Assembly (NCBI GenBank): GCA_017465945.1
Contig: JAFTVD010000010.1
Coordinates: 1 to 64,000, forward strand
Origin: Alphaproteobacteria bacterium
GTDB taxonomy: Bacteria; Pseudomonadota; Alphaproteobacteria; RF32; CAG-239
DNA length: 64,000 nt
Direction of reading: 5' to 3'
Part shown: in pieces, positions 1 to 8,408 of the stretch
How the letters are laid out: each line of letters starts with the position of its first letter
How positions within the stretch are numbered: position 1 is the stretch's first letter
The notes under the pieces: model-generated
Told to the model about the DNA's origin: nothing
The model's input: the letters and a program-made list of their open reading frames with translations, nothing else
The model's database searches: none
Made by a program: the position numbers and the translations under genes

Positions 1-88
1 GACTATCTAGACATCTATTTAAATATTTTTCTACATTATAAACCGGCATTAAAACCGACACCTTAGGCATAACAGATATTTTAGTCAT
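1..88 (-). CDS. Divergent glycosyltransferase, 5' end only
   Basis: A start codon on the minus strand (86-88) opens a frame that runs out of the window at position 1. Its first 29 codons are identical to those of the glycosyltransferase starting at 254, because the whole segment is a perfect inverted copy. The encoded start is a GT2 N-terminus (KVSVLMPVYN followed by VEKYL). The ribosome binding site AGGA, also inside the repeat, lies 7 nt before the start. The rest of the gene is not visible, so it may differ completely downstream. It could also be an artefact if the window begins at a contig end, where fold-back misassemblies occur. Confidence 0.55.
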   Translation of the reverse strand, partial: MTKISVMPKVSVLMPVYNVEKYLNRCLDS

Positions 89-341
89 AAAAAAGTCCTA
101 GTGTTCATATTAAACGTTCGTTTTTATTTAACGTTTCTGTGGATATGGTGAAAAAATATTTTCGGGTGATAACATAAATATATCTTGCATATTAGCTTTT
201 AGTATGGTAGGCATACAAAAACGAACGTTTAATATGAACACTAGGACTTTTTTATGACTAAAATATCTGTTATGCCTAAGGTGTCGGTTTTAATGCCGGT
301 TTATAATGTAGAAAAATATTTAAATAGATGTCTAGATAGTC
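1..341. repeat. Perfect 125-bp inverted repeat with 91-bp spacer
   Basis: Positions 1-125 are the exact reverse complement of 217-341 (x pairs with 342-x), and the left arm may extend beyond the window. Each arm contains a ribosome binding site, a start codon and about 29 codons of a GT2 glycosyltransferase. The 91-nt spacer (126-216) has no ORF. It contains a small palindrome at 202-216 (GTATG/CATAC) and a possible -35 (TTGCAT, 185-190), but no convincing -10. The geometry is that of an invertible promoter between two alternative genes. A gene-conversion remnant or an assembly fold-back is also possible. Confidence 0.85.
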
Positions 342-1210
342 TATACAATCAAACTTTTAAAGATTTTGAAATTATTGCAATAAATGATGGTTCAACAGAT
401 AATTCTCCTAAAATACTAGAAGAATATACAAAAAAAGATAACAGAATAAAAATAATTACTCAAGAAAATCAAGGTCTATCTATGGCTAGAAACAACGGGT
501 TAAAACTTGCCAAAGGGGAATATATCTATTTTTTAGATTCCGATGACGCAATTCATCCTCAATGCTTAGAAATAGCATACACCTATGCTAAAGAAAATAA
601 TGCTGATTTAGTATGTTTTGACTACGAACATTCCGATGGAATAAATTATAATTACAACCTTATTGATATAAATAAAATATCAAATGAAGTATGTTTCGAT
701 CCTCTATTTCGAGGGGTGAAAAAAGATCATATAAATGTTTGGTCAAAATTTTATAGAAGAGAGTTTATTAAAGATTTGAATTTTATTCCTAATATTGCTT
801 TTGAGGATTTTCCTTTTGTTTATAGTGTCTATATGAAAAAGCCTAAAACTGTATATATTGATGCTAAATTATATTTTTACACAACTAATATGTGTTCTAT
901 TTCAAGAAAACAGGGTAATCCGCAACAAATAAAGGATTATCACAAAGGAATAAACTCAATTTATGAGATATATAAAGCACCTGAATTAAAAAATGAATTA
1001 TCATTTTTAAGAAGAGATCTTTTTCCAAATCTTTTAAAACAACAGTTAGGTAGATGTAATAGGGCAGATGAAATTAACAAACCACTGATGTTTGCAGAAT
1101 TTGCTAAAGAATTAGTTGATTTAGATGGTAAAGGCTTAATTTCTTGGCGAGGTCATAAGTTTACAAGGTATCTAACTTATAGAAAACTTATAAAGAGGGG
1201 TAAGAAATGA
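254..1210 (+). CDS. Family 2 glycosyltransferase
   Basis: Transfers a sugar from a nucleotide donor during surface-polysaccharide assembly at the cytoplasmic face of the inner membrane; donor and acceptor cannot be told from sequence. The GT-A fold is clear: VSVLMPVYNVEKYL near residue 10, NDGSTDNS near 45, and the metal-binding FLDSDD near 95. At 318 aa it is typical for the family. The first 29 codons lie in the right arm of the 125-bp inverted repeat, so the promoter region is shared with a divergent copy. The stop overlaps the next start (ATGA, 1207-1210), so it heads a tightly packed operon. Confidence 0.9.
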   Translation: MTKISVMPKVSVLMPVYNVEKYLNRCLDSLYNQTFKDFEIIAINDGSTDNSPKILEEYTKKDNRIKIITQENQGLSMARNNGLKLAKGEYIYFLDSDDAIHPQCLEIAYTYAKENNADLVCFDYEHSDGINYNYNLIDINKISNEVCFDPLFRGVKKDHINVWSKFYRREFIKDLNFIPNIAFEDFPFVYSVYMKKPKTVYIDAKLYFYTTNMCSISRKQGNPQQIKDYHKGINSIYEIYKAPELKNELSFLRRDLFPNLLKQQLGRCNRADEINKPLMFAEFAKELVDLDGKGLISWRGHKFTRYLTYRKLIKRGKK

Positions 1211-2034
1211 TACAGATATATTCTTGCAACCATAAACCATATCAACAAATAGAAAGCAATATAATTATACCTATTCATGTTGGTAAAGCACAATCCAATC
1301 TGGATTTAGGATTTATAGGAGATGATACTGGAGACAATATTTCATCAAAGAACCCTTATTTTTGCGAACTTACAGCAACATATTGGATATGGAAAAATAT
1401 TAAAACAGATATTGTCGGATTATTTCATTATCGAAGATTCTTAAATTTTGCCAATACTGAAACCAAAGTTCATAAAATTACAGATAATTTTGCCACAACA
1501 TACGGCATCACCGAAGACACTATAAAAAACATATTAAAAAACTATGATATCATAGTCCCAAACAAAACCAAACCAACCAAAACAACTGTATATGACTTTT
1601 ATGCTAAAGAGCATTTTTCTTCAGATATGGATATAACTTTAGATATTATAAAAGAAAAATATCCTTCGGATTACGATATAGCTCAAAAAGAACTTAAAGA
1701 AAATTCTCAAATGTTTGTAGCCAATATGCTTGTTGCCAATAAAGCTGTTTTTGATTGCTATGCCAAATGGTTATTTAGCATTTTATTTGAAGTAGAAAAA
1801 AGAATACAGTCAGATGTGTTAAAAAGAAATACATATCAACAACGCGTCTATGGTTTTTTAGCAGAACGATTGATGGGAGTTTTTATTGCAACACATAAAG
1901 AACTAAAAGTTAAGCACCTGCCAATGCTTTTTGTAGAAGAAGATGAGAAAAAATATAAAAAATACAAATTTAAACAATTAAAACGAAAAATTTTAACCAT
2001 ATTAGGACTAGGAAAAAAAGAATGGCAAATGTAA
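1207..2034 (+). CDS. DUF4422 glycosyltransferase-like protein
   Basis: DUF4422 proteins occur in capsule and exopolysaccharide clusters and are regarded as glycosyltransferases. The N-terminus reads IQIYSCNHKPY and is followed by the family blocks NPYFCELTATYWIWKN and GLFHYRRFLNF. The C-terminus is basic (KKYKKYKFKQLKRK), which may help it sit at the membrane. It overlaps the preceding glycosyltransferase by 4 nt and glf by 13 nt, indicating translational coupling. The exact linkage made is not visible from the sequence. Confidence 0.85.
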   Translation: MIQIYSCNHKPYQQIESNIIIPIHVGKAQSNLDLGFIGDDTGDNISSKNPYFCELTATYWIWKNIKTDIVGLFHYRRFLNFANTETKVHKITDNFATTYGITEDTIKNILKNYDIIVPNKTKPTKTTVYDFYAKEHFSSDMDITLDIIKEKYPSDYDIAQKELKENSQMFVANMLVANKAVFDCYAKWLFSILFEVEKRIQSDVLKRNTYQQRVYGFLAERLMGVFIATHKELKVKHLPMLFVEEDEKKYKKYKFKQLKRKILTILGLGKKEWQM

Positions 2035-3134
2035 ACTTAATTGTCGGAGCAGGGTTTAGTGGTGCCACAATGGCTCGCAAACTTGCGGAAGAATTAAACG
2101 AAAAGGTTATTGTTATAGATGCAAAATCTCACATTGGTGGTAATTCATATGACTATCGTGATAACAATGGTATTATGATACATAAATATGGCTCTCATAT
2201 TTTTCATACAAATTTAGAAAATGTATGGCAGTTTATGAGCCGTTTTACCAAGTTTAATACTTATATGCACAAGGTTATAGCCATTATAGACGGGATAGAG
2301 ACTACTATTCCATTTAACTTCCGCACATTATATGATGTATTTCCTGAAACATTAGCCAAGCGCTTGGAAGAAAAATTATTAGCCAATTTTGAGTATAACA
2401 AAAAGATACCAATATTAGAGTTTCAAAAACAAGATGACAAAGACTTGAAGTTCTTAGCTAACTATGTATATGAAAAAGTATTTTTACATTACACAACCAA
2501 ACAATGGGGTGTAAATCCTAATGAAGTAGACGGCGCTGTTACTGCCCGTGTTCCAGTTTATATCAGTTGCGATGAAAGATATTTTCAAGACAAATATCAA
2601 GGCATACCTTTAAATGGTTATACAGAAGTAATCAAAGAAATGTTAAATCATCCTAATATTGAGTTACGTTTGAACACCAAGTTTGAAGACATAAAAGAAA
2701 GTTATGACCGCTTATTTTATACCGGTCCAATAGATGAATACTTTGGTTACAAGTTTGGCGAATTACCATATAGAAGCGTAAACTTTAAAATGGAAGAGTA
2801 TGATATGCCTTATTATCAAAGTAATGCGTGCGTAAACTATCCATGTAATTATGATTTTACTCGCATACATGAATACAAATATTATCTAAATGACTATTCA
2901 GAAAAAACAGTAATAGCCAAAGAGTATTCAGAATTTTTTGAACGTGGTAAAAACGAACGTTATTACCCAATACCAAATAATGAGAGCGCAAAGCTATACA
3001 GCAAATACAAAGAAGAGGCTGATAAATTATCTAACGTATATTTCTTAGGTCGCCTAGGTGATTACAAATATTACGACATGGATAAAGCCATTAATCGTGC
3101 ATTAGAATTATTTGAAGAGGTAAAAAATGCGTAA
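2022..3134 (+). CDS. glf: UDP-galactopyranose mutase
   Basis: Flavoenzyme that interconverts UDP-galactopyranose and UDP-galactofuranose, supplying the furanose donor for polysaccharide synthesis. The FAD-binding loop GAGFSGATMA is at residues 7-16, followed by VIDAKSHIGGN. The family blocks YGSHIFHTN, TKQWGVNP and FYTGPIDEYF are all present. The length of 370 aa is normal. The start at 2022 lies inside the previous gene and gives MANVNLIVGAG at once, leaving no room for a later start. Its presence implies that the cluster product contains galactofuranose or a derivative of it. Confidence 0.96.
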   Translation: MANVNLIVGAGFSGATMARKLAEELNEKVIVIDAKSHIGGNSYDYRDNNGIMIHKYGSHIFHTNLENVWQFMSRFTKFNTYMHKVIAIIDGIETTIPFNFRTLYDVFPETLAKRLEEKLLANFEYNKKIPILEFQKQDDKDLKFLANYVYEKVFLHYTTKQWGVNPNEVDGAVTARVPVYISCDERYFQDKYQGIPLNGYTEVIKEMLNHPNIELRLNTKFEDIKESYDRLFYTGPIDEYFGYKFGELPYRSVNFKMEEYDMPYYQSNACVNYPCNYDFTRIHEYKYYLNDYSEKTVIAKEYSEFFERGKNERYYPIPNNESAKLYSKYKEEADKLSNVYFLGRLGDYKYYDMDKAINRALELFEEVKNA

Positions 3135-3924
3135 AGCAATTGTGAAGTTTTTATCATTTTTTATATTGAGCTCTAAAAAACGGAAAGCTTTTAGAAAAAG
3201 ATATTCTAATAATTTTATAAAATATTGTTTATTCAAGGGAAAATATAAAATTAAAGGCAACAATAATAAAATAATTATTGTAGAAAATGGAATAGAGAGA
3301 GAGCTTTGCAAATATGAACGAATAAAAGGCCTAGATATTTCAATAAACGGAAATAATAATTTGGTCAAAATAGAAATACCAATAATTGGAGTTGGTTCTA
3401 ATATAGAAATAGGTAATGATAATGTAATTATTGATATTGGTAGTTCATATTATTTTAATAGATTATTTATTCGTTGCTGTTTTGGCCTTGGACAATATTG
3501 TAAAATTGGAAAGAATACAACAATTTGTGAAGCAAACATCATTTTAGATGGAAAGAGTGGATGTATTATTGGAGAAGATTGTATGTTTTCAAGTTCAATA
3601 CGTATATGGGGAGATGATGGCCATTCTATTTTAGGAATAGAAGGTAGAAATATATTAAACAAACCTCAAGGGCATATTACTATTGGAGATCATGTTTGGA
3701 TTGGAGAAGGGGCAAGAATAACAAAAAATGCTCGAATAGGAAAACATTGTATAATAGGAGGGGGAGCTGTTGCTTATAAAGATTACGGAGAAGATAATTG
3801 TATTATAGCGGGTAATCCAGGTAATATTGTAAGAAGAAATGTCACCTGGGATAGAAGAAATACATATAATTTAGAGGAAACTATAGTAAAAGAAAGGGAT
3901 ATTGAAAATGTTAAATCAGCCTAA
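3127..3924 (+). CDS. Hexapeptide-repeat acyltransferase
   Basis: Probable O-acetyltransferase acting on a sugar of the polysaccharide. The left-handed beta-helix shows as hexapeptide repeats (IGKNTTICEANI, IGEDCMFSSSIRIWGDDGH, ITIGDHVWIGEGARITKNARIGKHCIIGGGAV) and ends in the usual IIAGNPGNIVRR. The first 90 residues are basic and N-rich (NGNNN twice) and may be an extra beta-helix cap. It overlaps glf by 8 nt and the next glycosyltransferase by 17 nt. The acyl group and acceptor are inferred from the family only. Confidence 0.88.
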   Translation: MRKAIVKFLSFFILSSKKRKAFRKRYSNNFIKYCLFKGKYKIKGNNNKIIIVENGIERELCKYERIKGLDISINGNNNLVKIEIPIIGVGSNIEIGNDNVIIDIGSSYYFNRLFIRCCFGLGQYCKIGKNTTICEANIILDGKSGCIIGEDCMFSSSIRIWGDDGHSILGIEGRNILNKPQGHITIGDHVWIGEGARITKNARIGKHCIIGGGAVAYKDYGEDNCIIAGNPGNIVRRNVTWDRRNTYNLEETIVKERDIENVKSA

Positions 3925-5032
3925 AGTATCGGTTGTTGTGCCAATTTATGGAGTTGAAAAATATTTACATCAATGTGTAGATAGTATTTTGGCACAGACA
4001 CTTAAAGATATTGAAATTATCTTAGTAGATGATGGTTCTAAAGATAAATGTCCTGAAATTGTGGACGAATATGCTAAAAAAGATCCACGTATCATAGCTG
4101 TTCATCAACCGAATGGTGGTTATGGAAGAGCTGTAAATCATGGTATAGAATTAGCAAAAGGTGAATATATAGGTATTATAGAATCTGATGATTGGATTGA
4201 ACCTACAATGTACGAAAAATTATATAATAATGCTAAGGAAAATAATACGGATATTACAAAGTGTATGTTCTATGTATATAATTCATTTCTTCGTGAAGAT
4301 GAACAAAATATAATTTGGAAAGATAGAATAAGAGATTTGAAAAATACACCAGATACAGTTTTTAATGTCAGTGAATATCCATTAATTATTTCTTTTCATG
4401 CATCTATATGGTCATCAATATATAGAACAGATTTTATAAAACAGCAGAAAGTAATAGAAAGTCGTTCTGCTTCATATCAAGATTTTCCTTTTATGATAGA
4501 AGCAATGTGTCGAGCTAAACGAATAACTATTGTTAAAGAAGCATTAGTTCACTATAGAGTTGAAGACGGGCAAAATTCGTCTACTATTCGCCGAGATGAG
4601 CGTTTGATGATAATGGCTGATCAATGTATGGAGTGTAAAAAGATATTAAAAAAATATAATAAATATGAAGAATTAAAAGAAGAATTTTATTATCATGCTT
4701 ATTTAGCTTGTATAGGTTTTTATCATACAATTTATATGAAGCATAAAAAAGAATTTTTTTATAAATTGCATAATTTATTTAGTGATTTAGCGCATGATAA
4801 AGATTTTAAATTTAAATATTTCACAGATAAAGAGAAGCATGAAACAAATCTTATTATTAATAACAAATTCTACAGAACAATCACAATTAGAAGACATTTA
4901 AGAAAATTAAGGCGTTTTTGGATTAGTTTTCATATTTCAAAAAAAGGTGTTTGTTTCCAATTATTTGGTTTGCAATACGCCACAGGTGTTTATACTCAAA
5001 GACCTGCGTATATCAAGTTTTCATCAAGATAG
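3908..5032 (+). CDS. Family 2 glycosyltransferase
   Basis: Second GT2 enzyme of the cluster. It shows KVSVVVPIYGVEKYL at the N-terminus, VDDGSKDKCPEI near residue 40 and the DXD-like ESDDWIEP near 88; the C-terminal 130 residues are basic and family-variable. The frame is open from a TTG at 3902, but I place the start at ATG 3908, which sits about 9 nt after AAAGGGA. It begins inside the acyltransferase gene and is followed 13 nt later by the LicD gene. It is related to, but clearly different from, the glycosyltransferase at 254. Confidence 0.9.
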   Translation: MLNQPKVSVVVPIYGVEKYLHQCVDSILAQTLKDIEIILVDDGSKDKCPEIVDEYAKKDPRIIAVHQPNGGYGRAVNHGIELAKGEYIGIIESDDWIEPTMYEKLYNNAKENNTDITKCMFYVYNSFLREDEQNIIWKDRIRDLKNTPDTVFNVSEYPLIISFHASIWSSIYRTDFIKQQKVIESRSASYQDFPFMIEAMCRAKRITIVKEALVHYRVEDGQNSSTIRRDERLMIMADQCMECKKILKKYNKYEELKEEFYYHAYLACIGFYHTIYMKHKKEFFYKLHNLFSDLAHDKDFKFKYFTDKEKHETNLIINNKFYRTITIRRHLRKLRRFWISFHISKKGVCFQLFGLQYATGVYTQRPAYIKFSSR

Positions 5033-5045
5033 AAAGATAAATAAT

Positions 5046-6011
5046 ATGAAAAATTTTTTTATACGATTAATATGTTGTTTTATCCCTTTTTCTAAGTTAA
5101 GAAAAAGATTACGCAAAAAAGCACTTTCAAAATATCAAATCCTAGTAGATAGAATACAAAAACAAGAAGAGGAAATTAAAAATTTATCAACTATAATTAA
5201 AAGTTCAATCAATATATCAGAAATAAATCCAGCCACAGGAATTTGCAGAGCAATACAATTATTTAACCTAGATATATTGATTGAAATTGATACAATCTGC
5301 CGTAAATATGGCATAAGGTATTGGCTTGATTTTGGTACGCTATTAGGCGCCGTTCGTCATAAAGGTTTTATTCCATGGGATGATGATATTGATATTTGCA
5401 TGCTGAGAGAGGATTACGAAAAGTTGCCTTCTATTTTAGATGATGAATTTTCAAAGGATGGATTTTATTGGAGAGGTGGAGAAATTATTCAATTATTTTA
5501 TAAAAATAGCCCAGCATGGGTTGATATTTTTCCAGTAGACTCTGGGAATACAATAAATCCGCCTAAAGACGTTGAATATAAAAAATTCATTGAAAACATG
5601 GATTATATAAAATCGCATAGTGATTTTAATGTAGAAAAATGGTTGCAAAGAAAACAGCCCGTATCTGATAAATATTTATCCTTTTGTTTCCAGCAAAGAG
5701 ATGAATTGTTAGTGCCAAATAAAATTAAAAATGGTTTTTTATTTATAGGTGTAGAAACTGGAGTAAAAAATCGTTGTTGTTGGGCGTATACTGATATTTT
5801 TCCTTTAGAGCCAATTTCATTTTTTGGAATTGAAACATTTAAACCAAATAATACTCCATATTATTTATTTTTACTTTATGGCGATTGGATGGCTTTTCCT
5901 AAAAATTATGCAACAGCACATGGAGAAAGTTTAGCTAATAAAATAAATTCTGAAAACTATAAAGATTGCCAAGAATTAATATCATTATATTACCCAAAGA
6001 AAGAAGTATAA
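5046..6011 (+). CDS. LicD-family phosphotransferase
   Basis: LicD/fukutin-type proteins transfer phosphocholine or a related phosphodiester group from a CDP- or UDP-linked donor to surface glycans. The core motif is visible around residue 95: YWLDFGTLLGAVRHKG followed by FIPWDDDIDI, whose aspartates bind metal. The frame is open further upstream, but ATG 5046 is the first start after the previous gene ends. The N-terminus is basic/hydrophobic with a short coiled coil (QKQEEEIKNL). It is followed by only 1 nt before a CDP-group-forming cytidylyltransferase gene, a natural supplier of its donor. Confidence 0.88.
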   Translation: MKNFFIRLICCFIPFSKLRKRLRKKALSKYQILVDRIQKQEEEIKNLSTIIKSSINISEINPATGICRAIQLFNLDILIEIDTICRKYGIRYWLDFGTLLGAVRHKGFIPWDDDIDICMLREDYEKLPSILDDEFSKDGFYWRGGEIIQLFYKNSPAWVDIFPVDSGNTINPPKDVEYKKFIENMDYIKSHSDFNVEKWLQRKQPVSDKYLSFCFQQRDELLVPNKIKNGFLFIGVETGVKNRCCWAYTDIFPLEPISFFGIETFKPNNTPYYLFLLYGDWMAFPKNYATAHGESLANKINSENYKDCQELISLYYPKKEV

Positions 6012-6012
6012 A

Positions 6013-6422
6013 ATGAAGAGAGCTATTACATTTGGAGTATTTGACTTATTTCATTATGGTCATTTAAAATTATACCAAAATATAAAAAAAGTATGTGGTT
6101 TAGATACCTTTTTAGTTGTTGCTGTTCAAGATTCAGAATTTATCAAAAAACAAAGCCAAATGCTGATATCTATTATTCAACAGAAATAAGAAAAGAGATG
6201 GTAAAGTCAATAAGAATAGTAGATGAAGTAATTGTTTATACGGATGTTGATGAAACAATAAAAAATATTGAATTTGATATATTTTGTGTTGGAGAAGATC
6301 AAAACCATGCAGGATTTCAGAGAGCTATAGATTTTTGTAAAAAGAAAGGAAAGCAAGTTGTTTATATGACCAGAACACCAAATATTTCATCCACATATTG
6401 CAAGAACCTAGGAAAGAGTTAA
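6013..6422 (+). pseudogene. TagD-like cytidylyltransferase, frameshifted
   Basis: The first frame reads MKRAITFGVFDLFHYGHL, the nucleotide-binding start of glycerol-3-phosphate cytidylyltransferase-like enzymes (HxGH as HYGH). It then stops at 6187-6189 after 58 codons. The remaining conserved sequence (STEIRKEMVKSI, then FDIFCVGEDQ and YMTRTPNISST) continues in another frame to 6422. One extra A in the A6 run at 6145-6150 restores a protein of about 136 aa, the normal size. Homopolymer slippage, true decay or a sequencing error can each explain this. When intact it would make a CDP-activated group for the adjacent LicD protein. Confidence 0.85.
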
Positions 6423-6538
6423 TACTGAATTTGGTTATTTATACTTTTCCCAAAAATCACTTCAAATCGTAAAACTAATGATTATATAAAATGTCGATTG
6501 TGATTATTAGTTTTATTATTTTTCTAACTTAAATTTTT

Positions 6539-6826
6539 ATGCTTATGTGTAATAAAGAACTTGAAATCAAATTAGCTAAAACTGGCTCTTTTGATGAAAT
6601 TAAAAACTACCTTAAACGCACATTCTTTTGCGAAGAGGCTCAAGTAGAACTAGTTAAAAGAAAGGATATCAATCTCTTATATTTATATATGGAAAAATTG
6701 ATTATCCGAGAGCCAGCACAAATAGAATTGGCAAAAAATGGTACAAAGGAAATGTTGTTGTATGCAATATCTAAACAGCATTTGTGTAAACAAGCAGTTC
6801 AATGTTTGATAGAACGATTTATGTAA
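6539..6826 (+). CDS. Small helical-repeat protein, unknown function
   Basis: A 95-residue protein that I cannot assign. It seems built from about three units of 26 residues, each with a pattern like xxAQxELxK followed by a leucine/tyrosine-rich helix (EEAQVELVKRKD, REPAQIELAKNG, CKQAVQCLIER). This suggests an alpha-helical repeat fold. No clear Shine-Dalgarno precedes ATG 6539, and a second ATG lies at 6545. It is followed at once by a good terminator shared with tig. It could be a shortened member of a longer repeat family. Confidence 0.6.
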   Translation: MLMCNKELEIKLAKTGSFDEIKNYLKRTFFCEEAQVELVKRKDINLLYLYMEKLIIREPAQIELAKNGTKEMLLYAISKQHLCKQAVQCLIERFM

Positions 6827-6834
6827 CAAAAAAA

Positions 6835-6859
6835 GCTCCCGTTTGGGAGCCTTTTTTTT
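6835..6859. terminator. Bidirectional intrinsic terminator
   Basis: Stem GCTCCC / GGGAGC with a GTTT loop, flanked by an A run on the left and a T run on the right. It can end both the small + strand gene and tig on the minus strand. Confidence 0.9.
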
Positions 6860-6874
6860 ACAAATGCACATAAA

Positions 6875-8203
6875 TTATGCAGCTTTTTCATCAAAGTTGT
6901 ATAACTCTTCAACAGAAACTTTCTTCTCTGTTGTAGAAACTTTAGATAAAACAAACTCAATAACTTTCTCTTCATAAACAGAAGTACGTAAACGTTCAAC
7001 AGCATCTTTGTTTTTCAAATAGAAATCAAAAATAGCTTTTGCTTGCATTGGATAACGTTGTGCTTCCATCATGATAGCTTTGTTAATATCATCTTGATTA
7101 ACTTGAACTTTTTCATTGTTACCAACTTCAGCCAATAATAAGCCAAGTTTAACACGACGAATAGCAATTTCTTTGTATTCTTTTAATAAATCTTCTTCTT
7201 TTTTGCTTTTTTCATCTTCATCAAGTTGATTGTTTTGTTTTGCAACTTCATATTGCTTAACAATAGCATCATATTCCATATCAACTAATTTGTTTGGAAC
7301 TTCAAAACTGTAAGCTTTATCCAAAGCATCTAAAAGAGCACGTTTTAATTTCATCTTAGATGCATTTTCATAATCTTTTGCGATTCTTTCTTTTACAGAT
7401 TCTTTCAACTTATCTAAGTTTTCTTGTCCCATAGATTTTGCAAAATCATCATTGATTTCAGACTTCTTAATTTCTCTGATTTCTTTGATTGTTGTTACAA
7501 ATAAAGCTTCTTTACCAGCTAAATCTTTTGCATGATAATTTTCAGGGAAAGTTGCTTTTACATCAACAACATCACCAGCTTTTTTACCAATTAACTGGTC
7601 TTCATAACCAGGAATAAAAGAGTTAGAACCAAGTTCTAATGGATAAGCTTCACCTTTACCACCTTCAAACTCAACTCCATCTACAGAACCAACAAAGTCT
7701 ATAACAGCAATGTCGCCTTTTTTAGTTTCTCTATCTTCTTCTACTTTTTGAGAATCACGACGGCTTTCTGCCATATAGTTAAGAGCTTTTTGAACTTCTT
7801 CTTCAGAAACTTCAGCAACCAACTTTTCAACACTAATGCCACTAAAATCTTTTACATCAATAGTTGGCATAACTTCCATTGAAACGCTAACTTCTATATC
7901 TTTACCTTCTTCAAACTTCTTCAAGTCTACATCAGGAGTAAATACTGGACGAAGATTGTTTTTTTCTAATAACTCATTAACACTATTACGAATAACATCA
8001 TCAAGAGCTTCGCTCATAGCATTTGCTTTATACTTTTTCTCAACCATAGAAAAAGGAACTTTACCGGCTCTAAAACCTGCAATACTAACTGTTTTAGCAA
8101 TTTCTTTTAACTTGTTTTCAACTTCTTTGTTAAAATCTGCTACACTGATAGTAACATTATACTCACGGCTTAAGCCTTCAGACTTTGTTTCTTGAATATT
8201 CAT
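6875..8203 (-). CDS. tig: Trigger factor, ribosome-associated chaperone
   Basis: Binds the ribosome near the exit tunnel and helps nascent proteins fold; it also has peptidyl-prolyl isomerase activity. The ribosome-binding signature GFRAGKVPFSMVEKKY lies near residues 43-58. The FKBP-like domain follows (KGDIAVIDFVGSVDG, PLELGSNSFIPGYEDQLIG), and then the long helical C-terminal chaperone arm. The length of 442 aa is normal. The usual clpP-clpX neighbours are absent; tRNA-Leu lies upstream on the same strand. Confidence 0.97.
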   Translation of the reverse strand: MNIQETKSEGLSREYNVTISVADFNKEVENKLKEIAKTVSIAGFRAGKVPFSMVEKKYKANAMSEALDDVIRNSVNELLEKNNLRPVFTPDVDLKKFEEGKDIEVSVSMEVMPTIDVKDFSGISVEKLVAEVSEEEVQKALNYMAESRRDSQKVEEDRETKKGDIAVIDFVGSVDGVEFEGGKGEAYPLELGSNSFIPGYEDQLIGKKAGDVVDVKATFPENYHAKDLAGKEALFVTTIKEIREIKKSEINDDFAKSMGQENLDKLKESVKERIAKDYENASKMKLKRALLDALDKAYSFEVPNKLVDMEYDAIVKQYEVAKQNNQLDEDEKSKKEEDLLKEYKEIAIRRVKLGLLLAEVGNNEKVQVNQDDINKAIMMEAQRYPMQAKAIFDFYLKNKDAVERLRTSVYEEKVIEFVLSKVSTTEKKVSVEELYNFDEKAA

Positions 8204-8220
8204 TATTTATATCACTTCCA

Positions 8221-8249
8221 AAAAAAACACCATCTTAATAAAGATGGTG
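8221..8249 (-). terminator. Terminator after tRNA-Leu
   Basis: On the minus strand CACCATCTT / AAGATGGTG with a 4-nt loop is followed by seven T. The stem includes the last bases of the tRNA gene (ACCA), so termination and 3'-end formation overlap. Confidence 0.85.
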
Positions 8250-8329
8250 CGGGCGGAGAGACTCGAACTCTCACAGCTTGCGCCACTAGATCCTAAGTCT
8301 AGCGTGTCTACCAATTTCACCACGCCCGC
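8245..8329 (-). tRNA. tRNA-Leu (UAG)
   Basis: An 85-nt tRNA including an encoded CCA (complement at 8245-8247). The acceptor stem is GCGGGCG / CGCCCGC. The anticodon loop CTTAGGA sits on a CTAGA/TCTAG stem and gives anticodon UAG. A long variable arm is present, as expected for leucine. The T arm contains GTTCGAG. Its own terminator follows directly. Confidence 0.97.
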
Positions 8330-8408
8330 GGAGTTACATCAAATTCTAGGTGAGTATACATAACATTTTTATATAATCAAGTAAAATTTGATAAGTAATG
8401 CAATTTTT

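Noticed and set aside
3108-3368. Minus-strand frame opposite the acyltransferase gene
   Set aside because: Fully antisense to a well-supported gene and rich in Leu/Phe/Ile as expected from AT-rich shadow frames.
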